Shown here: piece by piece, positions 42,194 through 50,929 of the stretch | Layout of the letters: each line of letters begins with the position of its first letter | Position numbering within the stretch: position 1 is the first letter of the stretch | Origin: an uncultured Clostridia bacterium | Lineage (GTDB): Bacteria; Bacillota; Clostridia; Christensenellales; Borkfalkiaceae | DNA length: 64,000 nucleotides | Direction of reading: 5' to 3' | Assembly: GCA_934796775.1 (NCBI GenBank) | Contig: CAKVPH010000002.1 | Span: forward strand, 101,475-165,474 | The notes under the pieces: generated by a model | Told to the model about the DNA's origin: nothing | Seen by the model: the letters and a program-made list of their open reading frames with translations, nothing else | Databases searched by the model: none | Position numbers and translations under genes: made by a program

Positions 42194-42223
42194 AAAAAAT
42201 CTCCCACTTTATTTATCAAACCT

Positions 42224-42229
42224 ATTTTA
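42224..42229 (-). promoter_or_regulatory. Possible extended -10 of trkA
   Basis: On the minus strand TGCTAAAAT is an extended -10 with no clear -35, about 30 nt before the ATG. Confidence 0.4.
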
Positions 42230-42305
42230 GCACATGCAAAATATTTTTTCTACTTATTTTAGGCAAAAAAAATATTTATTTTTCTATTTTTCTTACTTAA
42301 AACAT

Positions 42306-42335
42306 TTGACTTAATTTAGCGCATAGATATATAAT
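42306..42335 (+). promoter_or_regulatory. Promoter of the TetR-ABC unit
   Basis: TTGACT (42306-42311), 18-nt spacer, TATAAT (42330-42335). The -10 overlaps the first operator copy. Confidence 0.8.
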
Positions 42336-42363
42336 AACAAACGTTATCAATAACAAATGTTAT
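42334..42363. promoter_or_regulatory. Paired TetR-type operators
   Basis: ATAACAAACGTTAT (42334-42347) and ATAACAAATGTTAT (42350-42363), each with ATAAC/GTTAT arms, 16 bp apart, covering the -10 and transcription start. This placement fits autorepression by the adjacent TetR protein. Confidence 0.75.
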
Positions 42364-42388
42364 TAAATAAATAAAAAGGGAGAAAAAT

Positions 42389-42973
42389 ATGCCGGCAAAC
42401 GAACAGATAAAAGAAAAAGATTTGCTTTTGGCCGGAGTAAGGGTTTTAAAAAAAGGCGGAGCAGATTCACTTAACGCGCGCACCATTGCAAACGAAGCAG
42501 GGTGTTCGACTCAGCCTATATACAGATTATTCAAGAACATGTCCTTATACGAAAGGCGGCTTTACGAGTTTGTGCGAGATATTTCGGTTGAGTACATGCA
42601 GAACGAAGTAAAAAGCGGTAAATATCCGCCATATAAAAGCTTCGGAATGGGGTATATCCGCTTTGCGCGCGAACAAAAGGCTTTATATTCATTTTTGTAC
42701 ATGCGTAATTATGAAGTGATGAAGAGCGGCGAAGTAAAAGACGAAACCGATGAAATGACTTTAAAATCCGTTGAACTTATATCAAAAAATACGGGCTTAT
42801 CATATGAGTCGGCGTATAAATTGCATCTTGAAGTATGGATATTCTGTCACGGAATTGCAAGTATGGCGGCATCTTCTTTTATCGAGTGGACGGAAGAAGA
42901 CGCAGAAAAAATGATTACCGACGTATATAGCGCGCTTATAAATAAATTTAAAAATAAGGAAGGACTTTCCTGA
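42389..42973 (+). CDS. TetR/AcrR-family regulator
   Basis: 194 residues. N-terminal TetR helix-turn-helix (GADSLNARTIANEAGCSTQPIYRLFKN, about 24-50), with a recognition helix ending in the usual Y-R-F. The C-terminal domain (~60-190) is the ligand-binding helical part. GGGAGA precedes the ATG, and the stop is 2 nt before the ABC ATPase start. It should repress its own operon from the paired operators upstream until a drug or metabolite binds. Confidence 0.9.
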   Translation: MPANEQIKEKDLLLAGVRVLKKGGADSLNARTIANEAGCSTQPIYRLFKNMSLYERRLYEFVRDISVEYMQNEVKSGKYPPYKSFGMGYIRFAREQKALYSFLYMRNYEVMKSGEVKDETDEMTLKSVELISKNTGLSYESAYKLHLEVWIFCHGIASMAASSFIEWTEEDAEKMITDVYSALINKFKNKEGLS

Positions 42974-42975
42974 TA

Positions 42976-43713
42976 ATGGTAGCAATAAAAACAGATAAAC
43001 TTACTAAAAAATACAAAGATTTGGTGGCGGTAGATAATCTTGATTTTCAAGTGGAAAGCGGCTCGCTCGTATCGCTTTTAGGCGTAAACGGGGCGGGTAA
43101 AACCACTACTATAAAAATGCTTTGCGGGCTTACGTTGCCAACGTCGGGCGACGCATTTTTAAACGGGTTCAGCGTAAAAAACGAGCCTGAAAAAGTTAAA
43201 AGCATAATTGCCGTATCCCCGCAGGAAACGGCTGTTGCGGCTAATCTATCCGTGCAGGAAAATTTAATGCTGATGGCGGGCGTACACGGCTTTGCAATGG
43301 ATAAAGCTAAACAAAAAGTCGCTTTGCTTATGGAAAAATTCGACCTTTCCGGAATAAAAAACAAACGCGCGGGAAAGCTTTCCGGCGGCTGGCAAAGGCG
43401 GCTAAGCATTGCAATGGCACTTATAAGCGAACCACAGATTTTGTTTTTAGACGAGCCGACTTTAGGGCTTGACGTTATTGCCCGGCGCGAACTCTGGAAG
43501 ATTATTGCGGAGCTAAAAGGTAAAATCACCATAATTTTAACAACGCACTATCTTGAAGAAGCCGAGCATTTATCCGACAAAATCGCCGTTATGAAAAACG
43601 GAAAACTTAAAGCGTATGATACGGCAGAATGTCTTATAAAGCTTTCCGGCGCATGTAATTTTGAAGACGCGTTTATAAAACTTGCAGGCGGAAGCGCGGG
43701 GGAGGTAATCTGA
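42976..43713 (+). CDS. ABC exporter ATPase
   Basis: 245 residues. Walker A GVNGAGKTTT, Q-loop in AVSPQET, signature KLSGGWQRRLS, Walker B ILFLDEP and H-loop TTHYLEEAEHLSD: a complete DrrA/CcmA-type exporter NBD. It works with the permease that starts 2 nt after its stop (TGATATG). The substrate is unknown and could be a drug, a peptide or a lipid. Confidence 0.92.
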   Translation: MVAIKTDKLTKKYKDLVAVDNLDFQVESGSLVSLLGVNGAGKTTTIKMLCGLTLPTSGDAFLNGFSVKNEPEKVKSIIAVSPQETAVAANLSVQENLMLMAGVHGFAMDKAKQKVALLMEKFDLSGIKNKRAGKLSGGWQRRLSIAMALISEPQILFLDEPTLGLDVIARRELWKIIAELKGKITIILTTHYLEEAEHLSDKIAVMKNGKLKAYDTAECLIKLSGACNFEDAFIKLAGGSAGEVI

Positions 43714-43714
43714 T

Positions 43715-44443
43715 ATGAAAATAAAGAGTTTTGCCGTTCGCAATGCGAAAGAAATTCTGCGTGATCCGCTCACGTTTATTTTCGGGTTAGGATTTCCTAT
43801 AGTCATACTTTTGCTTTTAACCGCCATTCAGGCAAACGTTCCGGTTTCTCTTTTCGAGCTTGAAACGCTTACGCCGGGCATTGCCGTATTCGGATTGTCT
43901 TTTATAACGCTGTTTTCGGCAACGCTTATTTCGCGCGATAAAAAAAGCGCGCTTTTAATGCGTCTTTTTACAACGCCTATGCGTGCCTGCGATTTTATAT
44001 TAGGGTATACTCTGCCTGTTTTTCCTATAGCTTTTGCTCAGATAGTGCTGTGTTATGCGGTGGCGGCTGTGTTAGGTCTTAAAATTACAACAGGCGTTGT
44101 TTTATCCGTTTTGTATCTGATTCCCGTTTCGTTGTTCTTTATATTTTTGGGACTTTTTTTCGGTAGTCTGTTTAACGATAAACAGGTTGGCGGCATATGC
44201 GGCGCGCTTTTAACTAACCTTACGGCGTGGCTTTCGGGAACTTGGTTCGACCTCGAACTTGTGGGCGGCGCATTTAAAACCATTTCTTATTGTTTCCCCT
44301 TCGTTCACGCGGTAGAGGCGGGCAGAAAGATAATTGCGGGCAGCGGAGATATTTTAGTAAATACTATAGTCGTTTTGGCGTATATGTTGGCGGCGGCGAT
44401 TTTATCTATAGTTGCGTTTACAGGCAAAATGAAAGAAAAGTAA
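43715..44443 (+). CDS. ABC-2 type exporter permease
   Basis: 242 residues with six hydrophobic segments, the ABC-2 layout. The N-terminal amphipathic FAVRNAKEILRDPLTF is typical, as is the LFTTPMRACDFILGYTLP loop that meets the ATPase. Last gene of the TetR-ABC unit, followed by a terminator. Confidence 0.9.
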   Translation: MKIKSFAVRNAKEILRDPLTFIFGLGFPIVILLLLTAIQANVPVSLFELETLTPGIAVFGLSFITLFSATLISRDKKSALLMRLFTTPMRACDFILGYTLPVFPIAFAQIVLCYAVAAVLGLKITTGVVLSVLYLIPVSLFFIFLGLFFGSLFNDKQVGGICGALLTNLTAWLSGTWFDLELVGGAFKTISYCFPFVHAVEAGRKIIAGSGDILVNTIVVLAYMLAAAILSIVAFTGKMKEK

Positions 44444-44490
44444 GTTTCTGAATTAAAAAATGCCGAATAATATTTTAAATATAAAAAAAA

Positions 44491-44520
44491 CGGAGCATTT
44501 AATTTTTGCCCCGATTTTTT
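44491..44520 (+). terminator. Intrinsic terminator of the ABC exporter
   Basis: CGGAGCA (44491-44497) pairs with TGCCCCG (44507-44513), one mismatch, followed by TTTTTT. Confidence 0.75.
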
Positions 44521-44563
44521 ATATTATCAAATAAAAAAATAAAAATAAATTGCCCGAATATGC

Positions 44564-44592
44564 TTGACATAAATATGCGCATAATGTATAAT
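44564..44592 (+). promoter_or_regulatory. Consensus sigma-A promoter of the DMT gene
   Basis: TTGACA (44564-44569), 17-nt spacer, TATAAT (44587-44592). Confidence 0.9.
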
Positions 44593-44627
44593 TTTTTGTA
44601 TAAATTCATTTTTTTACGGAGAGCACG

Positions 44628-45620
44628 ATGCAGGAAGAAAAAAAGAGCATAATAAGTTCGTTGCTTCTCATAACAGCCACGGCGATATGGGGTTTTGCTT
44701 TTGTAGCGCAAAGCGAAGCCATGAAACATATAGGACCGTTTACTATGAATGGTCTGCGTTCTTTGCTTGCCGCAATATTTTTAGTTCCCGTCGTTATGGT
44801 AAGCGATACTTTAAAGGGTAAAAAAATAACGTTTTTCGGGACTAAGAAACCCGAGAAGCGTAAATATTTGCTTTTGGGCGGTCTGTTTTGCGGAATATTC
44901 GTTACTATTGCAAGCACAATTCAGCAGATAGGCATTCAATATACCACGGTAGGAAAAGCAGGCTTTTTAACAACCACATATATAGTTTTTGTTCCTGTTA
45001 TTTCTCTTATTATAGGTAAAAAAATAAACTGGAACGGTTGGGTAGGCGTAGCCGTCGCGCTTTTAGGTATGTTTTTGCTTTGTGTGCAAAACTTTGGCAA
45101 TTTTTCGGTAAATAAAGGCGATATATTGATGATTATCTGTGCGCTTTTCTTTGCTATTCATATTCTTGTAATTGATAAATTTGTTTCGCGCGCGGATCCT
45201 GTAAGAATGTCGTGCATTCAGTTTTTTATTTGCGCCTTAGTGTGCCTTGTGTGCGCGTTTATTTTTGAACAGCCCAAGCTTTCTTCAATTTTTGACGCAT
45301 GGTTTTCAATCTTCTTTGCGGGCGTACTGTCCGCCGGAGTAGGTTATACGTTACAGATTATAGCGCAAAAGAATATTCCCTCACACGTTACGCCTATTTT
45401 TATGAGTCTTGAATCGGTGTTTTCGCTTCTTGCGGGCGTAATAGTTTTAAAAGAGGAAATGAGCTGGCAGGAGAGAATAGGTTGTATATTGATCTTTATA
45501 GCAATTCTTATTGCTCAAACCGATTTTAAAGAGTTAAAGGCAAAACTTGGTAAATCAAAAGCCGCCAAAAAAACAGCTGTTTTAACAGCGGACGAAAATA
45601 ACGAAACAACGGACGGCTAA
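44628..45620 (+). CDS. DMT/EamA-family transporter
   Basis: 330 residues, about ten transmembrane helices in two EamA halves (ATAIWGFAFVAQSEAMKHIGPFTMNGLR in the first; GYTLQIIAQKNIPSHVTPIFMSLESVFSLLAG in the second, with the conserved P and E). A basic, Lys-rich tail follows. ACGGAGAG precedes the ATG. Substrate not inferable; many relatives export amino acids or metabolites. Confidence 0.88.
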   Translation: MQEEKKSIISSLLLITATAIWGFAFVAQSEAMKHIGPFTMNGLRSLLAAIFLVPVVMVSDTLKGKKITFFGTKKPEKRKYLLLGGLFCGIFVTIASTIQQIGIQYTTVGKAGFLTTTYIVFVPVISLIIGKKINWNGWVGVAVALLGMFLLCVQNFGNFSVNKGDILMIICALFFAIHILVIDKFVSRADPVRMSCIQFFICALVCLVCAFIFEQPKLSSIFDAWFSIFFAGVLSAGVGYTLQIIAQKNIPSHVTPIFMSLESVFSLLAGVIVLKEEMSWQERIGCILIFIAILIAQTDFKELKAKLGKSKAAKKTAVLTADENNETTDG

Positions 45621-45640
45621 AAAATATTATTAAATGATAA

Positions 45641-45686
45641 AAACTGCAAAAGGCGCTTGCCAAAGCAAATGCCGATTGCAGTTTTT
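45641..45686. terminator. Terminator between DMT gene and TetR gene
   Basis: AAACTGCAA (45641-45649) pairs with TTGCAGTTT (45676-45684), followed by TTTT. The A-run on the left gives some bidirectional character for the convergent TetR gene. Confidence 0.85.
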
Positions 45687-45730
45687 TTGTAAAGTATTTT
45701 AAGTTGTGTTAAAAGTTCGCTATTGAAAAT

Positions 45731-46297
45731 TTATGATCTGTTCTGAACAAAGTTTTTCGCCCAGTATTTTGTATAATTATAAAGCGTTTCAAGCGAAACT
45801 TCAGAATACCCGCGGCAATATTTTATATACTCGCAGCCTAAACCTTCTATAAATATGTTTATTTCTTCCTGCAAAAAATTTTTATTTCTTATGCGGTTGC
45901 TGTTATTACAGATCTCATAAAATTTGTTTGCTGCAATTTTGCTTAATTTTTTTGCGGCAAACAACAAGTCGTTGGATTTGCAAAGAAGTCTGTAATTTTC
46001 ATTGTTCTCGCGTATATAGTCGAAAAATACGTCTATAAATTCATCTGAACCGTCGATTTTTATGAGTTTAGCGTTATCAAAAAAGTTCTCTATCAGCTCG
46101 TTTTCATAATCTTCCGCTACCGAATATATATCGTCATAATGCGAATAAAACGCGCCGCGGCTAATCTCTGCACGCTTGCAAAGTTCGCTTACAGAAATTT
46201 TACCTAATTCTTTTTTTTCTCCAAGCATCTCTGCAAAAGTCTTTTTTATAAGCTTTCTTGTCTTTTTTGACGAATTATTTAAATTTTTTGATTTCAT
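45731..46297 (-). CDS. TetR/AcrR-family regulator
   Basis: 188 residues. The N-terminal helix-turn-helix (KISVSELCKRAEISRGAFYSHYDDIYSV) is clear. The C-terminal domain resembles those of the DhaS/TetR_C_8 group. It is divergent from the TerB-like gene, and its promoter lies among AACACTGT repeats, so it probably represses itself and may control the TerB gene. Confidence 0.88.
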   Translation of the reverse strand: MKSKNLNNSSKKTRKLIKKTFAEMLGEKKELGKISVSELCKRAEISRGAFYSHYDDIYSVAEDYENELIENFFDNAKLIKIDGSDEFIDVFFDYIRENNENYRLLCKSNDLLFAAKKLSKIAANKFYEICNNSNRIRNKNFLQEEINIFIEGLGCEYIKYCRGYSEVSLETLYNYTKYWAKNFVQNRS

Positions 46298-46310
46298 ATT
46301 ATCCTTTTTT

Positions 46311-46335
46311 TTAACACAATATTGTACAATGTTAA
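46311..46335. promoter_or_regulatory. Inverted repeat upstream of the second TetR gene
   Basis: TTAACA (46311-46316) and TGTTAA (46330-46335) enclose CAATATTGTACAA, giving a 25-bp imperfect palindrome; it is a candidate operator in the divergent region. Confidence 0.5.
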
Positions 46336-46384
46336 TATATTTACATTGAATATTTTTATGTGCTTTACTTTTTTGATTATTCTA

Positions 46385-46420
46385 ATTATAATTTGACAGT
46401 GTTAAAAAGTCAACAGTGTT
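46385..46420 (-). promoter_or_regulatory. Promoter of the second TetR gene with direct repeats
   Basis: On the minus strand: TTGACT (46413-46408), 17-nt spacer, TATAAT (46390-46385). AACACTGT occurs twice around it (46420-46413 and 46402-46395), 18 bp apart, as for a repressor bound on one face of the helix. A plus-strand TTGACA (46393-46398) also lies here. Confidence 0.7.
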
Positions 46421-46477
46421 GAGGTGCTTTTTAGCAAAATAATAATCAAGAAAAGTTGAAATAAAGGAGTTAAAAAA

Positions 46478-46933
46478 ATGTTTGAATTTGCAAAATTATG
46501 TAATGAATGTGAAAAGCTTTCTACAGTTGAACGCGGAGCGTTGCTTACCGCAAAATCCGTAAAGGTTCTTGCAAAACTTCACCTTCTCGATATTCCGGGG
46601 CTTGATCCTGTCGAAACGCTTGCAAGTTTTATTTTAGGTTCTATAGTAGCCGACGGAAAGGTAAACGAGCAGGAATATCTTTTAATGTATCCCGCGCTTG
46701 TAAAAGTATTTGGCGATGATTTTGACTTTAATAGTATAAAAGAAAGCTTTGCCAAAGATTATGAAGGCAAAAAAGCTGTAAAAGATTATACAAAAGATCT
46801 TATGACCATTTTAAACGAGATAGACGAAAGCTTACAGGAAGATATCGTAATGATTTGTCTTATGGTGGTTGCAATAGACGGAAAAGTATCTTTAAAAGAA
46901 AGAAACTATATTCGCCGTCTTTGCCGTGCGTAA
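46478..46933 (+). CDS. TerB-like protein
   Basis: 151 residues, all helical. It has two TerB-type acidic segments: ADGKVNEQEYLLMYPAL (about 65-81) and IDGKVSLKERNYIRRL (about 133-148), which in the family bind divalent metal. TerB domains occur in tellurite resistance and in DjlA-type co-chaperones. AAGGAG precedes the ATG. The gene stands alone between the divergent TetR and the heat-shock operon. Function here is not known. Confidence 0.78.
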   Translation: MFEFAKLCNECEKLSTVERGALLTAKSVKVLAKLHLLDIPGLDPVETLASFILGSIVADGKVNEQEYLLMYPALVKVFGDDFDFNSIKESFAKDYEGKKAVKDYTKDLMTILNEIDESLQEDIVMICLMVVAIDGKVSLKERNYIRRLCRA

Positions 46934-47024
46934 GCAATCAATAGGCTGAATAGCCGACAGATCAAAAAGCCGATTTATATCGACTTTTCAATATAGAATA
47001 TAAAATTAGAATATAAAAGAATTA

Positions 47025-47078
47025 AAAGAGTGCTGAGTGGCTGATTTTTATTAAACCGACTGCTTTGGCACTCTTTTT
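47025..47078 (+). terminator. Terminator of the TerB-like gene
   Basis: AAAGAGTGC (47025-47033) pairs with GCACTCTTT (47068-47076), followed by T-rich DNA. Confidence 0.85.
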
Positions 47079-47152
47079 ATATGTAAAAAATCAGGAAAAA
47101 CATACGTAATTAATTTATTAAAAAAATTTTTTTATTTTTTTGATTAAAACTC

Positions 47153-47181
47153 TTGACAAAGAAATATAATAGTAGTAGAAT
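47153..47181 (+). promoter_or_regulatory. Sigma-A promoter of the heat-shock operon
   Basis: TTGACA (47153-47158), 17-nt spacer, TAGAAT (47176-47181), directly followed by the CIRCE element. The 299-nt gap before hrcA otherwise holds the upstream terminator. Confidence 0.88.
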
Positions 47182-47182
47182 G

Positions 47183-47209
47183 TTAGCAGTCGATAAGAAA
47201 GAGTGCTAA
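47183..47209. promoter_or_regulatory. CIRCE operator (HrcA binding site)
   Basis: TTAGCAGTC-N9-GAGTGCTAA. The consensus is TTAGCACTC-N9-GAGTGCTAA, so the left arm differs by one base. It overlaps the transcription start of hrcA, where HrcA would repress the operon. Confidence 0.95.
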
Positions 47210-47232
47210 CAATCATTTCGGGAGTGTGCCAA

Positions 47233-48255
47233 ATGGAACTGACGGAACGTAAGAAGAAAATATTGAAGATAGCCGTAGATCATTATATAGATACGGCTGT
47301 TCCCGTATCTTCCAAGTGTATAGCCGAAAATTTTGGTGAAACGATAAGTTCGGCAACTATAAGAAGCGAAATGAGCGCGTTGGAAGAACTTGGGTATCTC
47401 GAGCAGCCGCATACGTCGGCAGGGCGCGTCCCTTCGCGCGAGGCATATAAATTATATGTCAGCGACCTTATGGTTAAAGAAAAACCTACGGTAAAAGAAC
47501 TTGAATACATTAAAAAGATCTTTTTGGAAAAAACCAACGATTTGGAACACGTTATAAAAAGCACCGCAAAAATTATAAGCGAGCTTACGAGTTACACGTC
47601 GATGGCTATTGCGCCCACAGATGAAAACGACAGAATAACGGGCATAAAACTCTACAGGTTCAAGCCTACAAGCGCACTGGTTATAATCGCTACAAAGAGC
47701 AAGCTTTTAAAGGATAAGTTCATAACTCTTCCCGAAAGCATGCCTGACACAAGTTTAGAAGACGCCAACCGCGTTTTAGAAAAAATGCTTATAGGCAAAA
47801 CTTTTGCGGAAGTTTGCGATTTAAAGCCCGAAGTCGAAGAAGAGTTTGCAAACTATAAAACGGTGTTTGAAAACGTAATCGACGCGCTTAAAAATTACGT
47901 CGATAACGAAAAGACCGATCTTATAGTAGAGGGTGAGGATAAAATACTCGACCATCCCGAATATGCGGATATCGATAAGATAAAAGGATTTTTAAAAGCC
48001 GTAACAAGCAAAGATAAAATAATCAATCTTTTAAGCGAAGACGGCGAGCGCGATATTAAAATAAACGTAAAGATAGGCAGCGAAGGATACGAAGAAATTC
48101 CGGACGATTGCTCGCTTGTTTCCGCAACGTACACGGTAAACGGCATAAAGCTCGGAACGTACGGAGTAATAGGTCCTGTAAGAATGGATTACAAAAAGGT
48201 TGTGGCTACGCTTGAAAACGTGGGCAAAATCCTTGAAAGCATTCTTATAAAGTAG
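47233..48255 (+). CDS. hrcA: Heat-inducible transcription repressor HrcA
   Basis: 340 residues from the ATG at 47233, with GGGAG upstream. An in-frame GTG at 47203 lies inside the CIRCE element and is rejected. The N-terminal winged helix (ELTERKKKILKIAVDHYIDTAVPVSSKCIAE; SSATIRSEMSALEELGYLEQPHTSAGRVPS) is followed by the GAF-like and dimerisation parts. It represses the operon through CIRCE, with GroEL as its usual helper; groESL is not in the window. Confidence 0.95.
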   Translation: MELTERKKKILKIAVDHYIDTAVPVSSKCIAENFGETISSATIRSEMSALEELGYLEQPHTSAGRVPSREAYKLYVSDLMVKEKPTVKELEYIKKIFLEKTNDLEHVIKSTAKIISELTSYTSMAIAPTDENDRITGIKLYRFKPTSALVIIATKSKLLKDKFITLPESMPDTSLEDANRVLEKMLIGKTFAEVCDLKPEVEEEFANYKTVFENVIDALKNYVDNEKTDLIVEGEDKILDHPEYADIDKIKGFLKAVTSKDKIINLLSEDGERDIKINVKIGSEGYEEIPDDCSLVSATYTVNGIKLGTYGVIGPVRMDYKKVVATLENVGKILESILIK

Positions 48256-48277
48256 CTTGCCGGTACGGAGGAATAAA

Positions 48278-48868
48278 ATGTCAGAAAAAAATAAAATGAA
48301 TGATAAAGAAGAAATGCACAAAGAAGAGCATGAAAAGCACGTAAAAAATGCCGAAGTCGAAAACGATAAAAAGAATTCGAAATCGGATAAAAAGTCGGAA
48401 GAACTCGAAAAGCGCGTTGCCGAACTTGAAGAGAGTTTAAAGCAGACCGAAAAGAAAGCCGAAGAGGTAAAAGACAGTTGGGTTCGTGCCGCCGCCGATT
48501 TTGAAAACTATAAAAAACGCCATGCGACGGACAGAGCTACCGCTTATGCTGACGGACAATGCGACGTAATAAAAAGCATTTTGTCTATAGGCGATAATTT
48601 GGACCGTGCTCTTCAAACTGTTCCCGACGAAAAAACAAAAGCCGGAATCGAGATGATGATAAGGCAGTTTGCCGAAACGCTTTCAAACCTTAAAGTCGTC
48701 GAAATCAATCCGGTAGGCGAAAAATTCGATCCGAATTTTCATGAAGCCGTTCATCAGGTTGACGCCGAAGAAGGCGACGAAAGCGGCTGTGTAAAGAGCG
48801 TTTTCAGAAAAGGTTATTCCTTAAACGGAAAGATTTTAAGATACGCTCAGGTAGTGGTAATCAAGTAA
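48278..48868 (+). CDS. grpE: GrpE nucleotide exchange factor
   Basis: 196 residues from the ATG at 48278, with CGGAGGA 5 nt upstream; an in-frame TTG at 48257 lacks a ribosome site. A long charged N-terminal helix (Lys/Glu-rich, 1-70) leads to VRAAADFENYKKRH and the C-terminal beta domain ending RYAQVVVIK. It accelerates ADP release from DnaK. Confidence 0.95.
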   Translation: MSEKNKMNDKEEMHKEEHEKHVKNAEVENDKKNSKSDKKSEELEKRVAELEESLKQTEKKAEEVKDSWVRAAADFENYKKRHATDRATAYADGQCDVIKSILSIGDNLDRALQTVPDEKTKAGIEMMIRQFAETLSNLKVVEINPVGEKFDPNFHEAVHQVDAEEGDESGCVKSVFRKGYSLNGKILRYAQVVVIK

Positions 48869-48964
48869 TTGATTAAGGTAAAAAATACAATTCGTCGCAC
48901 AAAAGCGACTTACATATATAAAACATATATAAAAAATTCTAATTAAATTAAAGGAGATATTATT

Positions 48965-50776
48965 ATGAGCAAAATTATTGGTATAGATCTTGGTACAACA
49001 AATTCATGCGTAGCCGTTATGGAAGGCGGCGAACCTATAGTTATAGCAAATGCGGAAGGCGCAAGAACGACTCCTTCGGTCGTGGCTTTTCAGAAAGACG
49101 GAGAAAGACTTGTCGGTCAGGTAGCAAAAAGACAGGCTATCGCAAATGCAGACAGAACCGTTATATCCATTAAAAGACATATGGGTTCAGACTACAAAGT
49201 AAAAATCGACGATAAGGAATATTCCCCGCAGGAAATTTCCGCAATGATACTTTCAAAACTTAAAAAAGACGCCGAAGCTTATCTTGGCGAACCCGTAAAA
49301 GACGCAGTTATCACTTGTCCTGCATACTTCTCGGATAGTCAGAGACAGGCAACCAAAGACGCAGGCAGAATCGCAGGACTTAACGTTTTGCGTGTTATAA
49401 ACGAACCTACGGCTGCAGCTCTTGCATATGGTCTTGATAAAGATAAAACTTCACATAAAGTAATTATTTACGACTTGGGCGGCGGCACGTTCGACGTTTC
49501 CATTCTCGATATCGGCGACGGCGTATTCGAAGTTCTTGCAACTAACGGTAACTGTATGCTCGGCGGCGATGACTTCGATAAAAAGATCATCGACTGGATG
49601 GTAAGCGAATTCAAGAATAAAGAGGGCATTGACCTTTCTAACGATAAGATGGCAATGCAAAGACTTAAAGAGGCTGCGGAAAAGGCAAAAATCGAACTTT
49701 CCGGTATGAGCTCAACAAACATCAATTTGCCGTTCATAACTGCAGATGCGACCGGTCCTAAGCATCTTGATATGACTCTTACAAAACAGAAATTCGACGC
49801 TATGACCGAAGATCTCGTAAACGCTACGCTCGAACCTTTGAAAAAAGCAATGTCCGATGCGGGACTTAATTATAGTCAGATCGATAAAGTTATCCTCGTC
49901 GGCGGTTCAACTCGTATTCCCGCAGTTGTAGACGCTGTAAGAAAGGTTACCGGTAAAGAACCGTTCAAGGGCATTAACCCCGACGAATGTGTTGCTATCG
50001 GTGCGGCAATTCAGGGCGGTGTACTCACCGGCGAAGTAAAAGACGTTCTTCTCCTCGACGTTATGCCTTTGAGCTTGGGTATTGAAACGCTTGGCGGTGT
50101 ATTCACAAGACTTATTGACAGAAACACGACTATTCCCGCAAAGAAATCTCAGGTATTCTCTACTGCTGCTGATAACCAGACCGAAGTTACGATTCACGTT
50201 TTACAGGGTGAAAGACAGTTCGCTAAAGACAACAAAACGCTTGGCAGCTTCAACCTTGTAGGTATTGCTCCGGCACCCAGAGGAATCCCGCAGATCGAAG
50301 TTACTTTCGATGTTGACGCTAACGGTATAGTTCATGTAACCGCAAAGGATTTGGGTACCGGCAAGGCTACGGATATAACCATTACTTCTTCCACGAACCT
50401 TTCCGAAGCGGATATTGATAAAGCTGTAAAAGAAGCTGAACAGTACGAAGCGGAAGATAAAAAACGTAAAGAAGCGGTAGAAGCTAAAAACCAACTCGAC
50501 GGTATGATTTTCACGTTTGAAAAGACTTTGAAGGATAACGCCGATAAACTCTCCGATGATGATAAAGCTAAGATAGAAGCGGCAATCGCAACTGCTAAAA
50601 CCGAACTTGAATCCAACGATACCGAACGTATTAAAAAGGCTACCGAAACCCTTTCAAACGAAGGGCAGGCTGTGTTTGCAAAACTCTATCAAGGCGCAAA
50701 TGCAGGGGCTGCGGGAGCTAACGAAGCGGGTGCAAATAACGCGTCGGACAGCGATACCGAATTCCATCAGAACTAA
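48965..50776 (+). CDS. dnaK: Chaperone DnaK (Hsp70)
   Basis: 603 residues. ATPase domain starts GIDLGTTNSCVAVMEGG, with IINEPTAAALAYG and LGGGTFDVSILDIGDG. The substrate domain follows DVTPLSLGIET-type DVMPLSLGIETLGG. The C-terminus is an Ala/Asn/Gly-rich lid tail. AAGGAGA precedes the ATG. Third gene of the heat-shock operon, followed by a hairpin (50800-50831) and dnaJ. Confidence 0.98.
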   Translation: MSKIIGIDLGTTNSCVAVMEGGEPIVIANAEGARTTPSVVAFQKDGERLVGQVAKRQAIANADRTVISIKRHMGSDYKVKIDDKEYSPQEISAMILSKLKKDAEAYLGEPVKDAVITCPAYFSDSQRQATKDAGRIAGLNVLRVINEPTAAALAYGLDKDKTSHKVIIYDLGGGTFDVSILDIGDGVFEVLATNGNCMLGGDDFDKKIIDWMVSEFKNKEGIDLSNDKMAMQRLKEAAEKAKIELSGMSSTNINLPFITADATGPKHLDMTLTKQKFDAMTEDLVNATLEPLKKAMSDAGLNYSQIDKVILVGGSTRIPAVVDAVRKVTGKEPFKGINPDECVAIGAAIQGGVLTGEVKDVLLLDVMPLSLGIETLGGVFTRLIDRNTTIPAKKSQVFSTAADNQTEVTIHVLQGERQFAKDNKTLGSFNLVGIAPAPRGIPQIEVTFDVDANGIVHVTAKDLGTGKATDITITSSTNLSEADIDKAVKEAEQYEAEDKKRKEAVEAKNQLDGMIFTFEKTLKDNADKLSDDDKAKIEAAIATAKTELESNDTERIKKATETLSNEGQAVFAKLYQGANAGAAGANEAGANNASDSDTEFHQN

Positions 50777-50799
50777 TTAAACTTATTTTTCAGGTAATG

Positions 50800-50831
50800 T
50801 ACTTTTCGGCTTTAAAAATAGCCGGAAAGTA
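50800..50831 (+). other. Intercistronic hairpin between dnaK and dnaJ
   Basis: TACTTTTCGGC (50800-50810) pairs with GCCGGAAAGTA (50821-50831), one mismatch. TATTGCGTC follows rather than a T-run. It may separate dnaK and dnaJ mRNA levels. Confidence 0.65.
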
Positions 50832-50929
50832 TATTGCGTCTTACATAAAAACGCCAAAAATTACGCGTTTATGTCTTACATAAAATTATGTAAAACTGCG
50901 TGTAAAACCTACAATTTTTAGAGAAAATT

